From Culex pipiens pallens (lineage: Eukaryota; Arthropoda; Insecta; Diptera; Culicidae), in NCBI RefSeq assembly GCF_016801865.2, contig NC_068938.1, forward strand, positions 28,222,240-28,286,239: a stretch of 64,000 nucleotides of DNA, in the 5' to 3' direction. Every line of letters begins with the position of its first letter. The stretch's first letter is position 1. The notes below the pieces were generated by a model. The model was not told the origin of the DNA, ran no database searches, and saw only the letters and a program-made list of their open reading frames with translations. The position numbers were made by a program, and so were the translations under genes. Below are positions 10,545 to 23,100 of the stretch, in pieces.

Positions 10545-10784
10545 GGGGAAATATACCCATTTTAATCACTCTAAGCTGTTCGACCAATTCTCATCACTTA
10601 TGCCATTTTCCGCTATAAAATCAACATTTTCAAATGCAACAACAATGGAGAGCTGCTTGCTCACTTTTATTTGAGCTATTTATTACTTTGGAACAGTCAA
10701 AAACACTTTATGAAAGCTTCAATTCATGATCAAAGTGCTGATAGGCCGATAATAGAAATAGGCTGAGAAAGGGCATAGTTCCCC
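10545..10784. mobile_element. 240-bp TA-flanked miniature element, intact copy
   Basis: The termini GGGGAAATATACCC and GGGCATAGTTCCCC are imperfect inverted repeats, and TA lies on both sides (10543-10544 and 10785-10786). A second copy with the same interior is at 44779-49234, where it is split by a hAT-type insertion. TA targets fit Tc1/mariner-type mobilisation; no protein is encoded. Confidence 0.75.
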
Positions 10785-11299
10785 TATTTGTTTTTTTTAG
10801 TCTATTAAGACCGTTGCAAATCTTTTTTCATGTTTATGTACCTCGACTCTGACCAAAGTCGAGGGGGGGGATATAGAAGAGTTGGAAAATGGAAATTATG
10901 AGCCATGGTTTTAACATTTCACCGAACGAAATGTTTTGAAATGCATTATACACCTGTCCAGTTGTTTTGCAATCCAAATTTCCATAGTTTCTAAGTATTG
11001 ACGATTTTTTTATTTCTTTGCAATAAAAAATGTTTTTGCTGTTTGTAGATTGCAATAAAAAAAAACTTTATAGTTTTAAATGAACACAAACATGCTAAAA
11101 ATGATTAACATTGCTGAAAAATGCGTTTTACATTGTTTTCAATAGATATAAAAAAAGTTTAAAGCAAATTCACCTCCTGATTTTTCGGACCAGTTTTGCA
11201 AGGGGGCGACATAAACTTTGAAAAAAAATTGCAGCAGCCTTAACATATTGAAATTCACACATAAAAAATATATTGAGATTTTCGAAAAGTATTTTTTCC

Positions 11300-11433
11300 T
11301 GAAAATTCCTAATCACTTTGCCGAAGACCCTAAATCGATCAAAAAATAGGTCTTAAGTTTTTAATACACACATGCCCATTTTGTATGAATTTGATGAACA
11401 AACTAATGTTGCAAAATGGCTGATTTTACATGG
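11300..11433. repeat. F1-family fragment
   Basis: The sequence matches the distal part of an F1 arm (the blocks around 'tttgccgaagac', 'atcgatcaaaaaa' and 'gacaaactaatg'). It stops exactly where the larger F1 element starts, so that element appears to have inserted into an older relative. Confidence 0.45.
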
Positions 11434-12015
11434 GAGCAATTCTCTGAGATTTCGGTCATTCGATTTTTTTTGTATTTTTTAATCTGGCTGAAACTTTTTT
11501 GGTGCCTTCAGTATGCCCAAAGAAGCCATTTTGCATCATTAGTTTGTCCATATAATTTTCCATACAAATTTGGAAGCTGTCCATACAAAAATGATATGTG
11601 ATAATTCAAAAATCTGTATCTTTTGAAGGAATTTTTTGATCGATTTGGTGTCTTCGGCAAAGTTGTAGGTATGAATATGGACTACACTGAAAAAAATGAT
11701 ACACGGTAAAAAAAATTTGGTGATTTTTAATTTAACTTTTTGTCACTAAAACTTGATTTGCCAAAAAACACTATTTTTATTTTTTTTTATTTTTTGATAT
11801 GTTTTAGAAGACATAAAATGCCAATTTTTCAGAAATTTCCAGAATGGGCAAAAAATCTTTGAACGAGTTATGATTATTTGAATCAATACTGATTTTTTCA
11901 AAAAATCGAATATTGGTCGCAAAAATTTTTCAACTTCATTTTTCGATGCAAAATCAAATTTGCAATCAAAAAGTACTTTTGTGAATTTTTGATAAAGTGC
12001 ACCGTTTTCAAGTTA

Positions 12016-12433
12016 CAGTCGACTCTCTGGTTGTCAATATCCAAGGGACCGTCGAGGAAGAGAATCATCAGTTTACAGAACGATGCAAAATGAAGACTCG
12101 ATTGAAAATATTTTTTTCTTGATAGCCAGCTATGGGAGAGAATCATGGCAACGTCCATCAAACAAAAACAAACTAATCTCAAACACCCTTCAAAGCTTCG
12201 TTTCGCCAAGAAAAATGTCTATGCAAGCCATGAGAAAGTGAAATCGTTGACAACCGGAAGAGATTTTCAAAGCAAACAAAATCCAAGGGACCGTCGTGGA
12301 AGAGATCCTTCAAGCAAGGGAAAATATCGAGGAATGAAGATAATTGATGTATGCAGATTGAAGGGACTGAAGAATTCATCGATAGATGGAGCATAATTGA
12401 TATCGAGAAGATCGACAGGCAGAGAGTCGACTG
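12016..12433. mobile_element. 418-bp TA-flanked element nested in the left F1 arm
   Basis: The termini CAGTCGACTCTCTGG and CAGAGAGTCGACTG are inverted repeats and TA lies on both sides (12014-12015 and 12434-12435). The F1 arm reads through without the insert, as the undisturbed copy near 46300 shows. The CAGT start with a TA target suggests a pogo or Tc1/mariner-type non-autonomous element. The 83-codon open frame inside has no recognisable domain. Confidence 0.7.
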
Positions 12434-13300
12434 TATAACCCTTTTTAGGTAACTTTTTTGAAAATAGTCGCAGTTTTTAATTTTTTTAAATTAGTGCACA
12501 TGTTTGCCCACCTTAAAAAAAATATTTCTAAGTCTTACCCAAGCTACCCACCATATTCTAATGTCGATATCTCAGCAACTATAAATCCGATTTACAATGT
12601 TGAAATATGAAACATTCGTAAAATTTTCCGATCTTTTAGAATATAATATTTTCAAAAAATTTAAATCATGACTAACATTTAAAATGGGCGTAATATTGAA
12701 TGTTTGGCCCGTTTGAAATGTTAGTCCTGAATTTAAATTTTTGAAAATATTTTTTTCGAAAATATCACAAAATTTCACGAATGTTTCATGGGTTGTTTGG
12801 GTGAGACTTGAAAAACATCAATTTTCCTGTTTTTTAACCTTTGCATGGCAATATCTCAGCAACTATGGGTCGTATCAACAAAATTTAACAAAGCAAAATA
12901 TAGAGAATTTTCTCAGCTTTTCGAAATTATTTTTTTCAAAGGTGGACAAACATGGGCACTAGTTTAAAAAATGAAAAACTGCGACTATTTTCAAAAAAGT
13001 TACCTGAAAATGGTTATAACTTGAAAACGGTGCACTTTATCAAAAATTCACTAATGTACTTTTTGATTGCAAATTCAATTTTACATCGAAAAATGAAGTT
13101 GAAACATTTTTGCGACCAATATTCGATTTTTTGAAAAAATCTGTATTGATTCAAAAAATCATAACTCGTTCAAAGATGTTTTGCCCATTCTGGAAATTTC
13201 TGAAAAGTTTGCATTTTATGTCATCTAAAACATATCAAAAAATTAAAAAAAAATTAAAAATAGTATTTTTTTGCAAATCCAGTTTTAGTGACAAAAAGTC

Positions 13301-14151
13301 GCAATTCGCAATTCGCAATTTTCAGTGTAAGAACGGGCCTTGACCGATCTTATGCACTTGGTTCCCGACAGTGAAGGAAATATACTATGTAAAGAATCAA
13401 TAGTAAAAGAAAGATAGTAATTTATGAAGTAGATAAAGAAATTAACAATAGTTAATAAATTGAGGTAACGAACAAGCTTAGATTGTATTGAGGGCAATTT
13501 ACAGGGAAGATGAGAAGTTATTCAAATAGATAAATAAAGAAAAGGCACATGATAAACAAAATTGACATCGCTGCCAAATTAAGGGAAAGCAGACAGTTTG
13601 TTACAGCAGCATCAATTGGTAAAATAGAGTGGAAAAGCGTTGAGAAATAAGAGAATCAAATGAGTAAAATCGAAATCAAATGGAGGATAGTAAACAGAAG
13701 CCGCGTTAGAAAATCAGTGAAACAAAATAAACAAAAGATAGGTGGTAGCTGAGAATGAAGATAAGAGAAACCCCGTTGTGCGATGTTTCAGGTACATCCA
13801 CAGCAGTTGACTCAACATACTGCGAATCAAAACAATACCGTCTACAATCACAAATTACTTCCCTTTCCCACATTGACGCGCCCCTTTCTTCTAGCCGTCT
13901 CTACTCTGACCCTCGCTGGTCAAAGGTTTACGAGTCGTTTCCACAGGCCACCAGCTAGGTTACACCTTGTCATCATGATGACTAAACCAAGCCAACGTGG
14001 AGGTAAGAAAATAGGACACTTGCAAGGAACCAGAGCCATGCTGTTTTGTCCAAACAGCACTACGGATGTAGTTGGGCTCCTTCCGGGATGTTCCTCGCCT
14101 GGGTGTTGTCAACCGACGAGTATCATCAGTATCATACACCCTTGGCCTGCA
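13301..14151 (-). mobile_element. Probable truncated retroposon nested in the right F1 arm
   Basis: A 20-bp exact direct repeat (13281-13300 and 14152-14171) flanks 851 bases that do not belong to F1. The left end carries three short repeats of GCAATTC type. Read on the - strand, this is a 3' tail of short tandem repeats next to a long target duplication, as in I-clade and related non-LTR elements. No coding sequence is recognisable, so it would be a 5'-truncated or non-autonomous copy. Confidence 0.55.
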
Positions 14152-14479
14152 AGTTTTAGTGACAAAAAGTCAAATAAATAATCTCCAAATTTGTTTTACC
14201 GTGTATCATTTTTTTCAGTGTAGTCCATATCCATACCTACAACTTTGCCGAAGACTTGGTGTCGATCAAAAAATTCCTTCAAAAGATACAGATTTTTGAA
14301 TTTTCACATATCATTTTTGATGGACAGCTGCCAAATTTGGATGGAAAATTACATGGACAAACTAATGATGCAAAATGGCTTCTTTGGGCATACCGAAGGC
14401 ACCAAAAAAGTTTCAGTTGGATTAAAAAATACAAAAATTAAAATTAAAGAAAAAAGACCGATTCCGTAGAGAACTGCTC

Positions 14480-17400
14480 ATGGACAAATACAAAATTATA
14501 AATTTCGAAAAAATTGCAAAATTGTTTTTTTTTGTGATTGAGCCCTGTGATTGAAAATGAAGTATAGACCTTATTATTTCATTTTCAACATTGCCGATTG
14601 GACCGATAATTACAGAAATGTGTAAAATGAAAATAAAAAAATAACAAAAAAAATAAATTTTGTAAGATGCACTCTTAAAATGTCAATCATAATTGACAAA
14701 CAATTCCATTAAAAAAACATTTTATTAATCTTTAAACTTTCTAAAAGTTCTACAAATCTGGTATGTTATGGGAAACATCAGAACATGTAAATTTTTGAGC
14801 AATACTGATAGATGATTGAATTTGTTTATGTCAAGATTTTTTAAAATAACAGTTTTTTTAAATAACTTGATTTTGTTTATTCTGATAAACAAACAACACA
14901 AACATAATTATCAATACAAACCCAGACATGCTCTTTCCAAAATAGCAAACAAATTGTTTGCGTGCATAATACTAAAGTTGGTTCTTACCTTGTCCTGCAT
15001 ACATACTAAACATAACAGGGAAAACCAAACAATCGCAAGGTCAAAAAGAAATCATTGTTCTAGACCACTAGAACAAACCTTACTGCAAATCAAAACCACC
15101 AGACTACCAACAAGAAAAACCAACATCAACAGATGAAAAAACTAATTAGTCGCGCGGTTCTATGCTACAATTTTCACACAAATGTGTACCTTTGAAATCA
15201 TAACAACGCGGCCAGCAAACGCTGAGGACCGTTTTGCGTGATCTGTGGCACGTAACATTAGTGCGCTTAAATGCCACCCCAGCGGCTTAACTCTAAACCC
15301 AACAATTTTCTGCAGCAGATCTGCAAAAGTCGCACAATTACCTGGGTGGTGAGGGTGGAGTTTTCACGCTGGGGCGGCATGATTAATGCATCTCACGCGC
15401 CCACCCACAACTTAGGCCGCACTGCCAATAATGCAAACATGCGTTATGTGTGGCGGTACGTTTTGCTGATTCCACCAGTGCAGCAGTCGTAGAAAGAAAC
15501 ATGCACATTTGGTTAAATTGAGAGTCAGTTTGAGAAAGATTGGCATAGGTGGAACGATTGCGTAAGAGTGGTTCGTTTAAGGGGTTGAAAGAAAGTTTAA
15601 TTTCAATTCTAGCAGATTCTTGAAGATTTTAAGCCGTGTGAAATATCTGTTTCACCAAGATCGTTCAGATATTAGAACGTCCGACTCATAATTAAGCTGT
15701 GTTCTCATCCTTGGTCACTTGAGACCCCTTGACAAAATTATTAAAACAATAGACCAGAAGATTCAGCGCGACTTAAGGTCACTGAAGCTACCTTCCCCCC
15801 TAATTGAAGGTGGCACCAAACTGCGCCGTAACGCGTCTTAAATTAATCTTTAAAGCGCAACAAAAGCATCATCGTTACAGTAAACGAGCTCAGTTTCAAT
15901 TAGCATAATTAGTGCGTAAATAAAAGCGTAAACAACAAATTGGATTGGCGCCATCTTGTGCCACCGAGAGACCCCCTGTTGGCTGAGAAGAACCACCAAG
16001 ATTCGGTGGACGGAAATTGGATCGGAGGTCTCTCGGCTGCAGAACTGACCTTTAGCAGGTCGGGCCTTCTAAATTGTTGCTGAAAGCGATCAGAGGTTTG
16101 GGAAATTGTGATGATCGCGATGGATTTTGGATCGTTCGTTGATCTCGGGTGATCTTCTTCAAATGTTTAGCCTCTTGGACGCTTTTGAAGGTACAGCGAT
16201 TTAAGAAGTATGAAAATGGCTTGGTGCACTCGGGCGTCCAGGGTCAGAAACGTGATCAATTTTTAAGGTGAGTGCCTTGAACCTGGTGAAGTAATTTTGA
16301 TTGAATGATCTCTGATGGCTAGCATTAGCTGGGAGCACCAAGATTACGGAACCACAAACTTTTCTAGTTGCATGGATTGAAGTGTGTTCATCGGAATTTA
16401 GTTTAATTTACAATAATTTTTATTTCTCGAAATATTAAACCAATAATACTCAGAGTGGTTTCAATACAATCTTTAAAAAAATCACATGTTGTTAAAATAC
16501 TACGACACATCTAATAGCAGACCTGCCAACGGTGCTTCTACATTGTAACAGCCCACTAACAAAATTGTTACTATCGCCAGCGGGAATTCGCTCGACCCGC
16601 ATGTGTCGACTCGACCTGCACCCAAGTTGCACCCAGTTTCCAAAAAAGGAAAGGAGGAAAAATCACCCCTGAAAGCCATTATCGAGAGCATTATTGGCAG
16701 CCAACACGCTTCACGCCGGCAAACTACAGGTTGTTGATAGCATCAATCTACGGGCTGCCCCCATAAATCGTTACCTAATGAGCGGTCCCTGATTCTGGAC
16801 TCGAAAACCTCGCGGAAAATTCAGGAAGCATTCCAAATCTGCTCCAAATCACTACTCTCGCTGGCTCAAATCAGGAAAGTTTTCGCCGATCAGCCATCAA
16901 TCAGCCCCGAGAGTCAGGTTGCACATTAGCGTATGAACCGAGAGTGAGTGAACGAAAAAAGCCTATCATTAGCTGCCATTCATTGCAAAGTTTAGTTGTT
17001 TTAAGCAGCGAGCGAGCGATATACTTAACTTGGTGCTTAGTGCTTAGATTGTTGTTGGTTGCGGTGCGCCACGTGTGTGTGAACCGTGGTTCGCGGTTGC
17101 CAAAATGATTTACGCTTGCACTCGAGCAGCACCACTCGAAGATCACTTCATCTCGATCAACCTTGTTTGCAGTGTGGCAGGTGTGAGGCTTTGCCAATCA
17201 CATTAATTTGCATGGGAGAGTAGATTTGGATTTAAATTTGATAAAAAGTCTCTTTGATTGAAAATATACAATCCATATTGGCAGTTAATATTTAATATTT
17301 AATTAAAAAGGATATTAAAAAAAATATTTCATTATTAATTTTATTGAATAAACTCCTAGTTTTACATACCGGATGCGGAAAATATTGTTAATGTTTTGAA

Positions 17401-20190
17401 GATGAATAAAATTTTACCATAATTCAGAGGTTCTATTAACAATAATGCATTTTATTACCGAATTCCTGAAAGTTTTAACTGAATTCTATGATTTGCAGTA
17501 AAATTTTACCAAATTCATTTAAACATCTAATCATTACAAATGTTGAATTTAATTTTATCCTTTTTATCAACAAGTCAATGAAAATACAAGTGATGTCAAC
17601 TGATAACAAATGAGAACTTCCTTTTTCTGAGTTGTTTTTTTTACAGAGTGAAAGAAGGATATTGTTAATATTCTGAGTTTTCTGGTGTTATTTTCCAACA
17701 ATTTAAAAAAACATGCTTTTTATGACATTATAAAGTGCCGAAAATCATCATCATCATTTCAGTGCAGGTAAAGTTCAACTTTTCAGCATTTTAATCGATT
17801 TATACGTTTTTTTGTCATCTGAGACTTTCGTTTCACTGAAAAATCTTAGTTTTTTTTAATTAAAAAAAAATGCGTGCTGCTAGCTGCAGAGCTCGTTTTT
17901 CCCAGCATCTCGTCTACGCAATCAATGATTTCAACATTTTAATTTAAGGAAAAGATTTGTTCAGCTGAATTATAATTTTCCATTTGATTTTTTTTATTTG
18001 TTACAAGAGCCTGTTACTTAAAAAAACTTAATTATTTTACAAAAAAAAATATTTTAAATACTTTATTAATAAATTTTATACAACTTTTGCACTGATAATT
18101 TCAAATTTACTTTGTAAAAAAATCTCCTCAAACTTCAGAAATCAATTTGATCATTTATCCCAAAATTCAATATTTTTGCGGTCGCTATTTTTGATACATT
18201 AAAAAAATATATAGTTATACATTAAAAAAATACACAGTAATCAAAATTTTCAATTGACCTCCAAAACTTGAAAAAAGCTAATAATAATAAATAGTAATTT
18301 CTGAAAAAAACAGGACAAATTTTCCTCCATTTTCTTAATAAATATTGGAAAGTAATTGGATACAGGCTTGCCCCATCAACATAAGGAAGGAAAAAGTAAG
18401 CAGACGTGCATCCGCTCTAACTCCTCTTTTAGAAGAACTTCTTTGGCATTTGGCGTAGATGATTCCTAGCATGTTGTGCCAGTGTTAAGAGTACACTCAT
18501 TAGGCTAATCTTTAAGGCTCCCGAAGACCCTGAGAGGCTATATTATAAACCAAGTGAGATATATGGTAAGAACCGTAAAGTGCACTCAAAGAGCTTTTAA
18601 GACGTTCTTCTTGGGAGCTTATGAGAACAGTCACATGAGAATAAACCTGAAGTAGGGTTTTCCAATGAACCAATGTTTTCTACACATTCTTTTTCTTTTT
18701 TTTCAATTTGCAGTTTCTCAGCAAATATTCATCCAATTTTAACGTTGAAATAAATATAGCTACAGTGGTTTTTTCCGATCTCTTGAAAAATTCCATGATT
18801 TTTTATTTCACTTTCTATTATCAAAAGTTGAATACCTTAAAAACGTTTTAAATATATGGTATTTTTAAGAATACTTAAAAAGGCATCTTAAGCGCTAGAG
18901 TTTATGATGATGCAAAATCTGGTACCGAAGAAATGCTTTCAGGTAACATTTTCAAGTTATAGACATTTTTAGGAAAAGTTTTTCGAGAATTTTTTTTTTA
19001 AATTATTTTAATTGTTTGGATTTTTTTTTACAATTTCCGTTTTTTGATGAGATACCGATTATTTTAAATTTTGTGTTTAATGAGTTTTTCCCAGAGTCTA
19101 CACAGTAATTGTTTGTATAAATTTGGGAGGTGCAAAATGATGATGTAATAAAAACTCAATTAAGACTAGCAAAAGGGGCAATACAAGGAAATATTGGTAA
19201 ATTTCTTCAGACATTATAGATGTAATTTTACCATTATTTTTTTATTGCGTATTCATCTCACGATATCTTGGAAGCAAAGATTTTGAATGTTAAAAAAATA
19301 GATTTTTTATGCTTGTTCAATAAGGCAATTTCAAAATTTAAGAATCAAGAACAACCTTTGAATAGGCCAGAATAACTTATTTTGATCTACTGAAATGCTG
19401 GACTTAATTTTTGATATACAAGATTGCTTTATTGAAATAAGAAAAAATAATCAAAACAGTTTCATTTTTCCGAAATATTGTGAATGAGGACTTGGAAGAC
19501 ACTGGGAAAAATACATTTTTCACAAAAAAAAAATTTAATTGGCTGTTTCTCAGATAAAAAAAAACAGTGCTGAAGTAACAAAATCAAATATATAGAAAAT
19601 TGGAAAATATTCCTTTATGAAGTATTTTTTAATTCCGAAATAATGTAACATTCAAAAATATATAAAATTAATGTAATTTAAAAACAATGCAATTTATAAA
19701 AAAAAACTTTTCGATAAAGTTGACAATTATTTTTTATATAAAAAAATACCATCCAAAACTCTAGCCCAAAGATGTTCTTTGGATAAATGTAAAAAAAAAC
19801 ATAATCATAATTTATTCAACATCACCAAAACTGTAGATGGCGAAAACACTATTTAATTAGTGTGGTATCGAAGTGAGACACCCGTCAGCACAAGCTATGC
19901 GAAACTCGCAGCAGCAGGTGTCTGATTTATTTGTTTTCAGGTTTTGTTCCCACTGGGCACTTTGGCACACGTCTCAGCCAAAAGATTCAAGCATAAGTAG
20001 CACTTCTGCGTACTTGTGGACGATTAAACCACCTTAAACAATTTGTTGAGTTCGAATTTGGCAATCAACTGACAAAGGGGCTTGAAATTTTAATTTCCAA
20101 GACCTCCCCATCAAGATCAAACATTTACATCTGAGACCATTTCCAAACTACCTACTAACCACTTGTATTGTATTGTTTTCATCTTTTCAG
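14480..20190 (+). other. AT-rich intronic stretch with GC-richer islands
   Basis: Positions 14480-15130 and 17200-20190 are very AT-rich with no clear repeat boundary. Positions 15150-17200 are closer to balanced composition, look single-copy within the window, and hold no convincing reading frame. That island could contain regulatory DNA of the ACE-like gene, but nothing specific identifies it. Confidence 0.35.
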
Positions 20191-23100
20191 ATACTTCTTC
20201 TCAAACGTCCTCCAGTTCCAGATCCACCGAGCCATGTGCACGGCCTCGCGCCAGTACGACCCTCAAGACCCCAGCAAACCGCTGCACAAGTGCGACATCT
20301 TTCGGCAACCGGCCGCCGGCAACATTCTCAAGTGAGTATGACGAACGATTCTCAATTGTCACAATGCTTAAAATAAGTTTTTGTTATATATTTTGTTTTT
20401 AAAAGACATAACGTCTTATGAATTTTCTAAAAATAAAAGATATGGTAGGAATTTGTTCATTTCAGATTTTATTTTTAAAATTAATAAAAACACAAAAAGT
20501 CAAAAGAATTAGTGAATAAACTTTAAGGAAGAAGTACAAAGTCTAAACAAAACATCTGAGAAAGAAGTGACATGAATGCATCATATTCAAATCAAACCAA
20601 ACGAGAAAATTGCCAGTACCGATGTGGTGCAATTCACACTGCATACAAATCGTGTGACGACGTCGCCGAAATGCATCAGAGGGGAAAATATGACGCGTTG
20701 AGGGGATTGCAACAGAATATTTGCTGCAGCAATAGTAGCAGCGGGAACAAAATATGACTGACTGGCCGCTATTGATCGTGCAAAGTGGCTTGAACGCGAA
20801 AGATTGTACTTTAAAAATGTGCCCACCAAGTGGTTCTCACCGGGAATACACGTTTTGTATTGGCAATCGGTATGGTTGGGACACTTGAGATGATCAAAAT
20901 CAACACAAATTTAAAGTTGGAGATTCAAAAATCGCTTTACTTATTGAATTAAAAACATGATGTGACAGATTTTGCCAAGTCTTGATCATCCCTAGCTCCC
21001 ATGCACTAAGGTGCATTTCTTTGCCAGTTCATCGCGATGTGACATCGTCCCCGGTAACTTGACTTTAACGCGAGGGAACACTGCCCCAACTCCCCCCTGT
21101 GCGGTTCAGCTGAGTACTCGATGCAACTCATGTGGAGGAGCTGTTGCACCAAAATTACGCAACCTGAACTGCACTGGACTGTACCGAGCCAGTTGCCCCC
21201 ACAAAAATGATGTCCACGCAAACTCTTCAATTGACTCTCCGGACTGGGACTGGTGATCGCTGGGATTGCACTTGCACGCTAATGTCCACTCTTGGCTTGA
21301 CAAACGGTCATTTCATAATTTGACTGCTGCATTTCGCGTGGTTGACTGGCATGATTGATAGGCTGTGACTCAAGGGTGGAATTGAAAGAGAGTTTGGAAA
21401 AGTCTAGAAAAATCTGGAGCTGTCTGACTATATTTTCATTGAAGTTTTAATTAGATAAAGCAAGAGTTTAACAAACCTTTTATTTTTTTGAAAATAGAAA
21501 AAAAAACAGATATGAAGTCCAGCTAGCAAAATTCGCAGCTTGAAAAATGATATTTTTGCAAAGTTTGCACTGTTTGGTTCAAACCTTATCTCAAATATCT
21601 GACCCTGTTGATAACAATGCATTGTCTGATCACCAAATCGTTACCGTCATACTATCTTGACGCACGTCTGAACAAAATTTTATTTAATGATGAAGCAATG
21701 ATTGTGTGAAATCCATTTAATTCAATATTTGATGTATTTAAACTTCAATTTAAATTTATTTAATATGTCCAAGTGAAGATTGCTGTGACTTAATCTTAAA
21801 TACCATAAATACAATCTATTAAACAAATTGAAGTAAATGCTTTCAGAATATAATATAAACTTTGTGGTTTGGTTGAGCGTTTTAGCAGAATGCATTACTG
21901 TGAATACTCGTCTCTTTGTATTCACAATAATATAAACTGTTTCTAAAATGAACTAGAAGATATATATAGCAATTCTCAGAAATTTCGGCAATCCAATATA
22001 TAAATACAATCCAATATATAAAGAATAACCAAGCCATGATTTTTTGAAGTATTGATATCATTCAAAAAAATCTGAAAAGGTCAACTTTTTTATTTCATTT
22101 CAATGCAATCAATAACATTCTAGTAAAATTTTGAAAGAGGAACATTTTTAAGAAATTGCCATATGCAAGCTTAAAAATATTCCTTACATTCTAATTCAGC
22201 ATGGCCATAAAAATATAAACAAAATATAAACAAAAAACAGGAAAATTAACATTTTCTCAATATTGCCTACAGTCATGCCTCGGTTTAGCACCGCATATGG
22301 AGGATGCAAAACCGAGGCGTGCATAACTGAAGCACAGAGCTTATGGGTTTTGGCTATAGGGGAGTCATTGGCTATAATCGTATTAAAAATCATGCAAACA
22401 TCAAAAAATTATAGTGTTTTGAAATGGGGATGTTTCATCACAGTAATGTTTCGAAACATTTACAAAGATTATATTAAGTGACACAGCATTGGAAATGCTA
22501 AGTTAGGGTGGATATAGAGTTTTGATTTAGTGTTTGTGGTTACTTGGGTATAACACAAAATTTTGAAATTACAAAAAAATCAAAATACTCAAAATTTCAC
22601 TTTTTCACAATAAGGTTATCAAATGATCGGGATATTTCCATGCATTTCGAAATTTCAAACAACTTTTTTTGAAAATACTCAAAAATTACATAAAACTACG
22701 TATTTTCAAAAAAAATACTCAAAATTTCAGTTTTCCACAATATAGGCATCAAATGATCGGATTTTTTTCAAACATTTTCAGTGTAATAAATGTTGAGTAT
22801 TTGTTTTAGAAAATACGTAGTTTTGTGCTTTTTTTAGTATATTCAAAACATTGCAAGGCTTCCGAAATGTAAATGATCGTTTCATAGCCATATTGTAAAA
22901 AACTGAAATTTTGGGTATTTCTTTTCAAAAATAAGTAGTTTTGTAAAAAAATTGAGAATTTGAATATAACGTTTAACATTCGAAATGTATAAAAAAAAAT
23001 CCAGTCGATTGATACGAAAAAAATACGTTTGATACCCACATTTTAAAAACTGAAATTTTGAGTATTTTTTCCATAATACGTAGTTTTGTGAAAATTTGAA

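Larger units (their letters stand above)
11434..14479. mobile_element. F1 foldback element with two nested insertions
   Basis: The termini GAGCAATTCTCT and AGAGAACTGCTC are inverted repeats, flanked by the exact 4-bp repeat ATGG (11430-11433 and 14480-14483). The two halves are inverted copies that meet near 12694. After removing the insertions at 12016-12433 and 13301-14151 the element is about 1.75 kb, close to the 1.93-kb copy at 45725-47657. Short open frames in it occur in mirrored pairs and are not genes. Confidence 0.75.
1..20190 (+). other. Probable large upstream intron of the ACE-like gene
   Basis: No exon of the ACE-like gene could be recognised here: I found no zinc-binding HEXXH segment or other conserved peptidase block in any frame. 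Because the first visible ACE exon opens with a splice acceptor at 20190, this whole stretch is inferred to be intron. It holds the repeats listed separately. The parts 1-463, 681-1550 and 2244-2841 look like non-repetitive or strongly decayed sequence, with a short CAG run near 138-156 and a GC-richer patch at 1010-1340. The alternative, that an unrelated gene is hidden here, has no support from the reading frames. Confidence 0.5.

Noticed and set aside
12145..12396. 83-codon open frame as a transposase remnant
   Set aside because: No helix-turn-helix or DDE-type motif is visible; it lies in a 418-bp miniature element.
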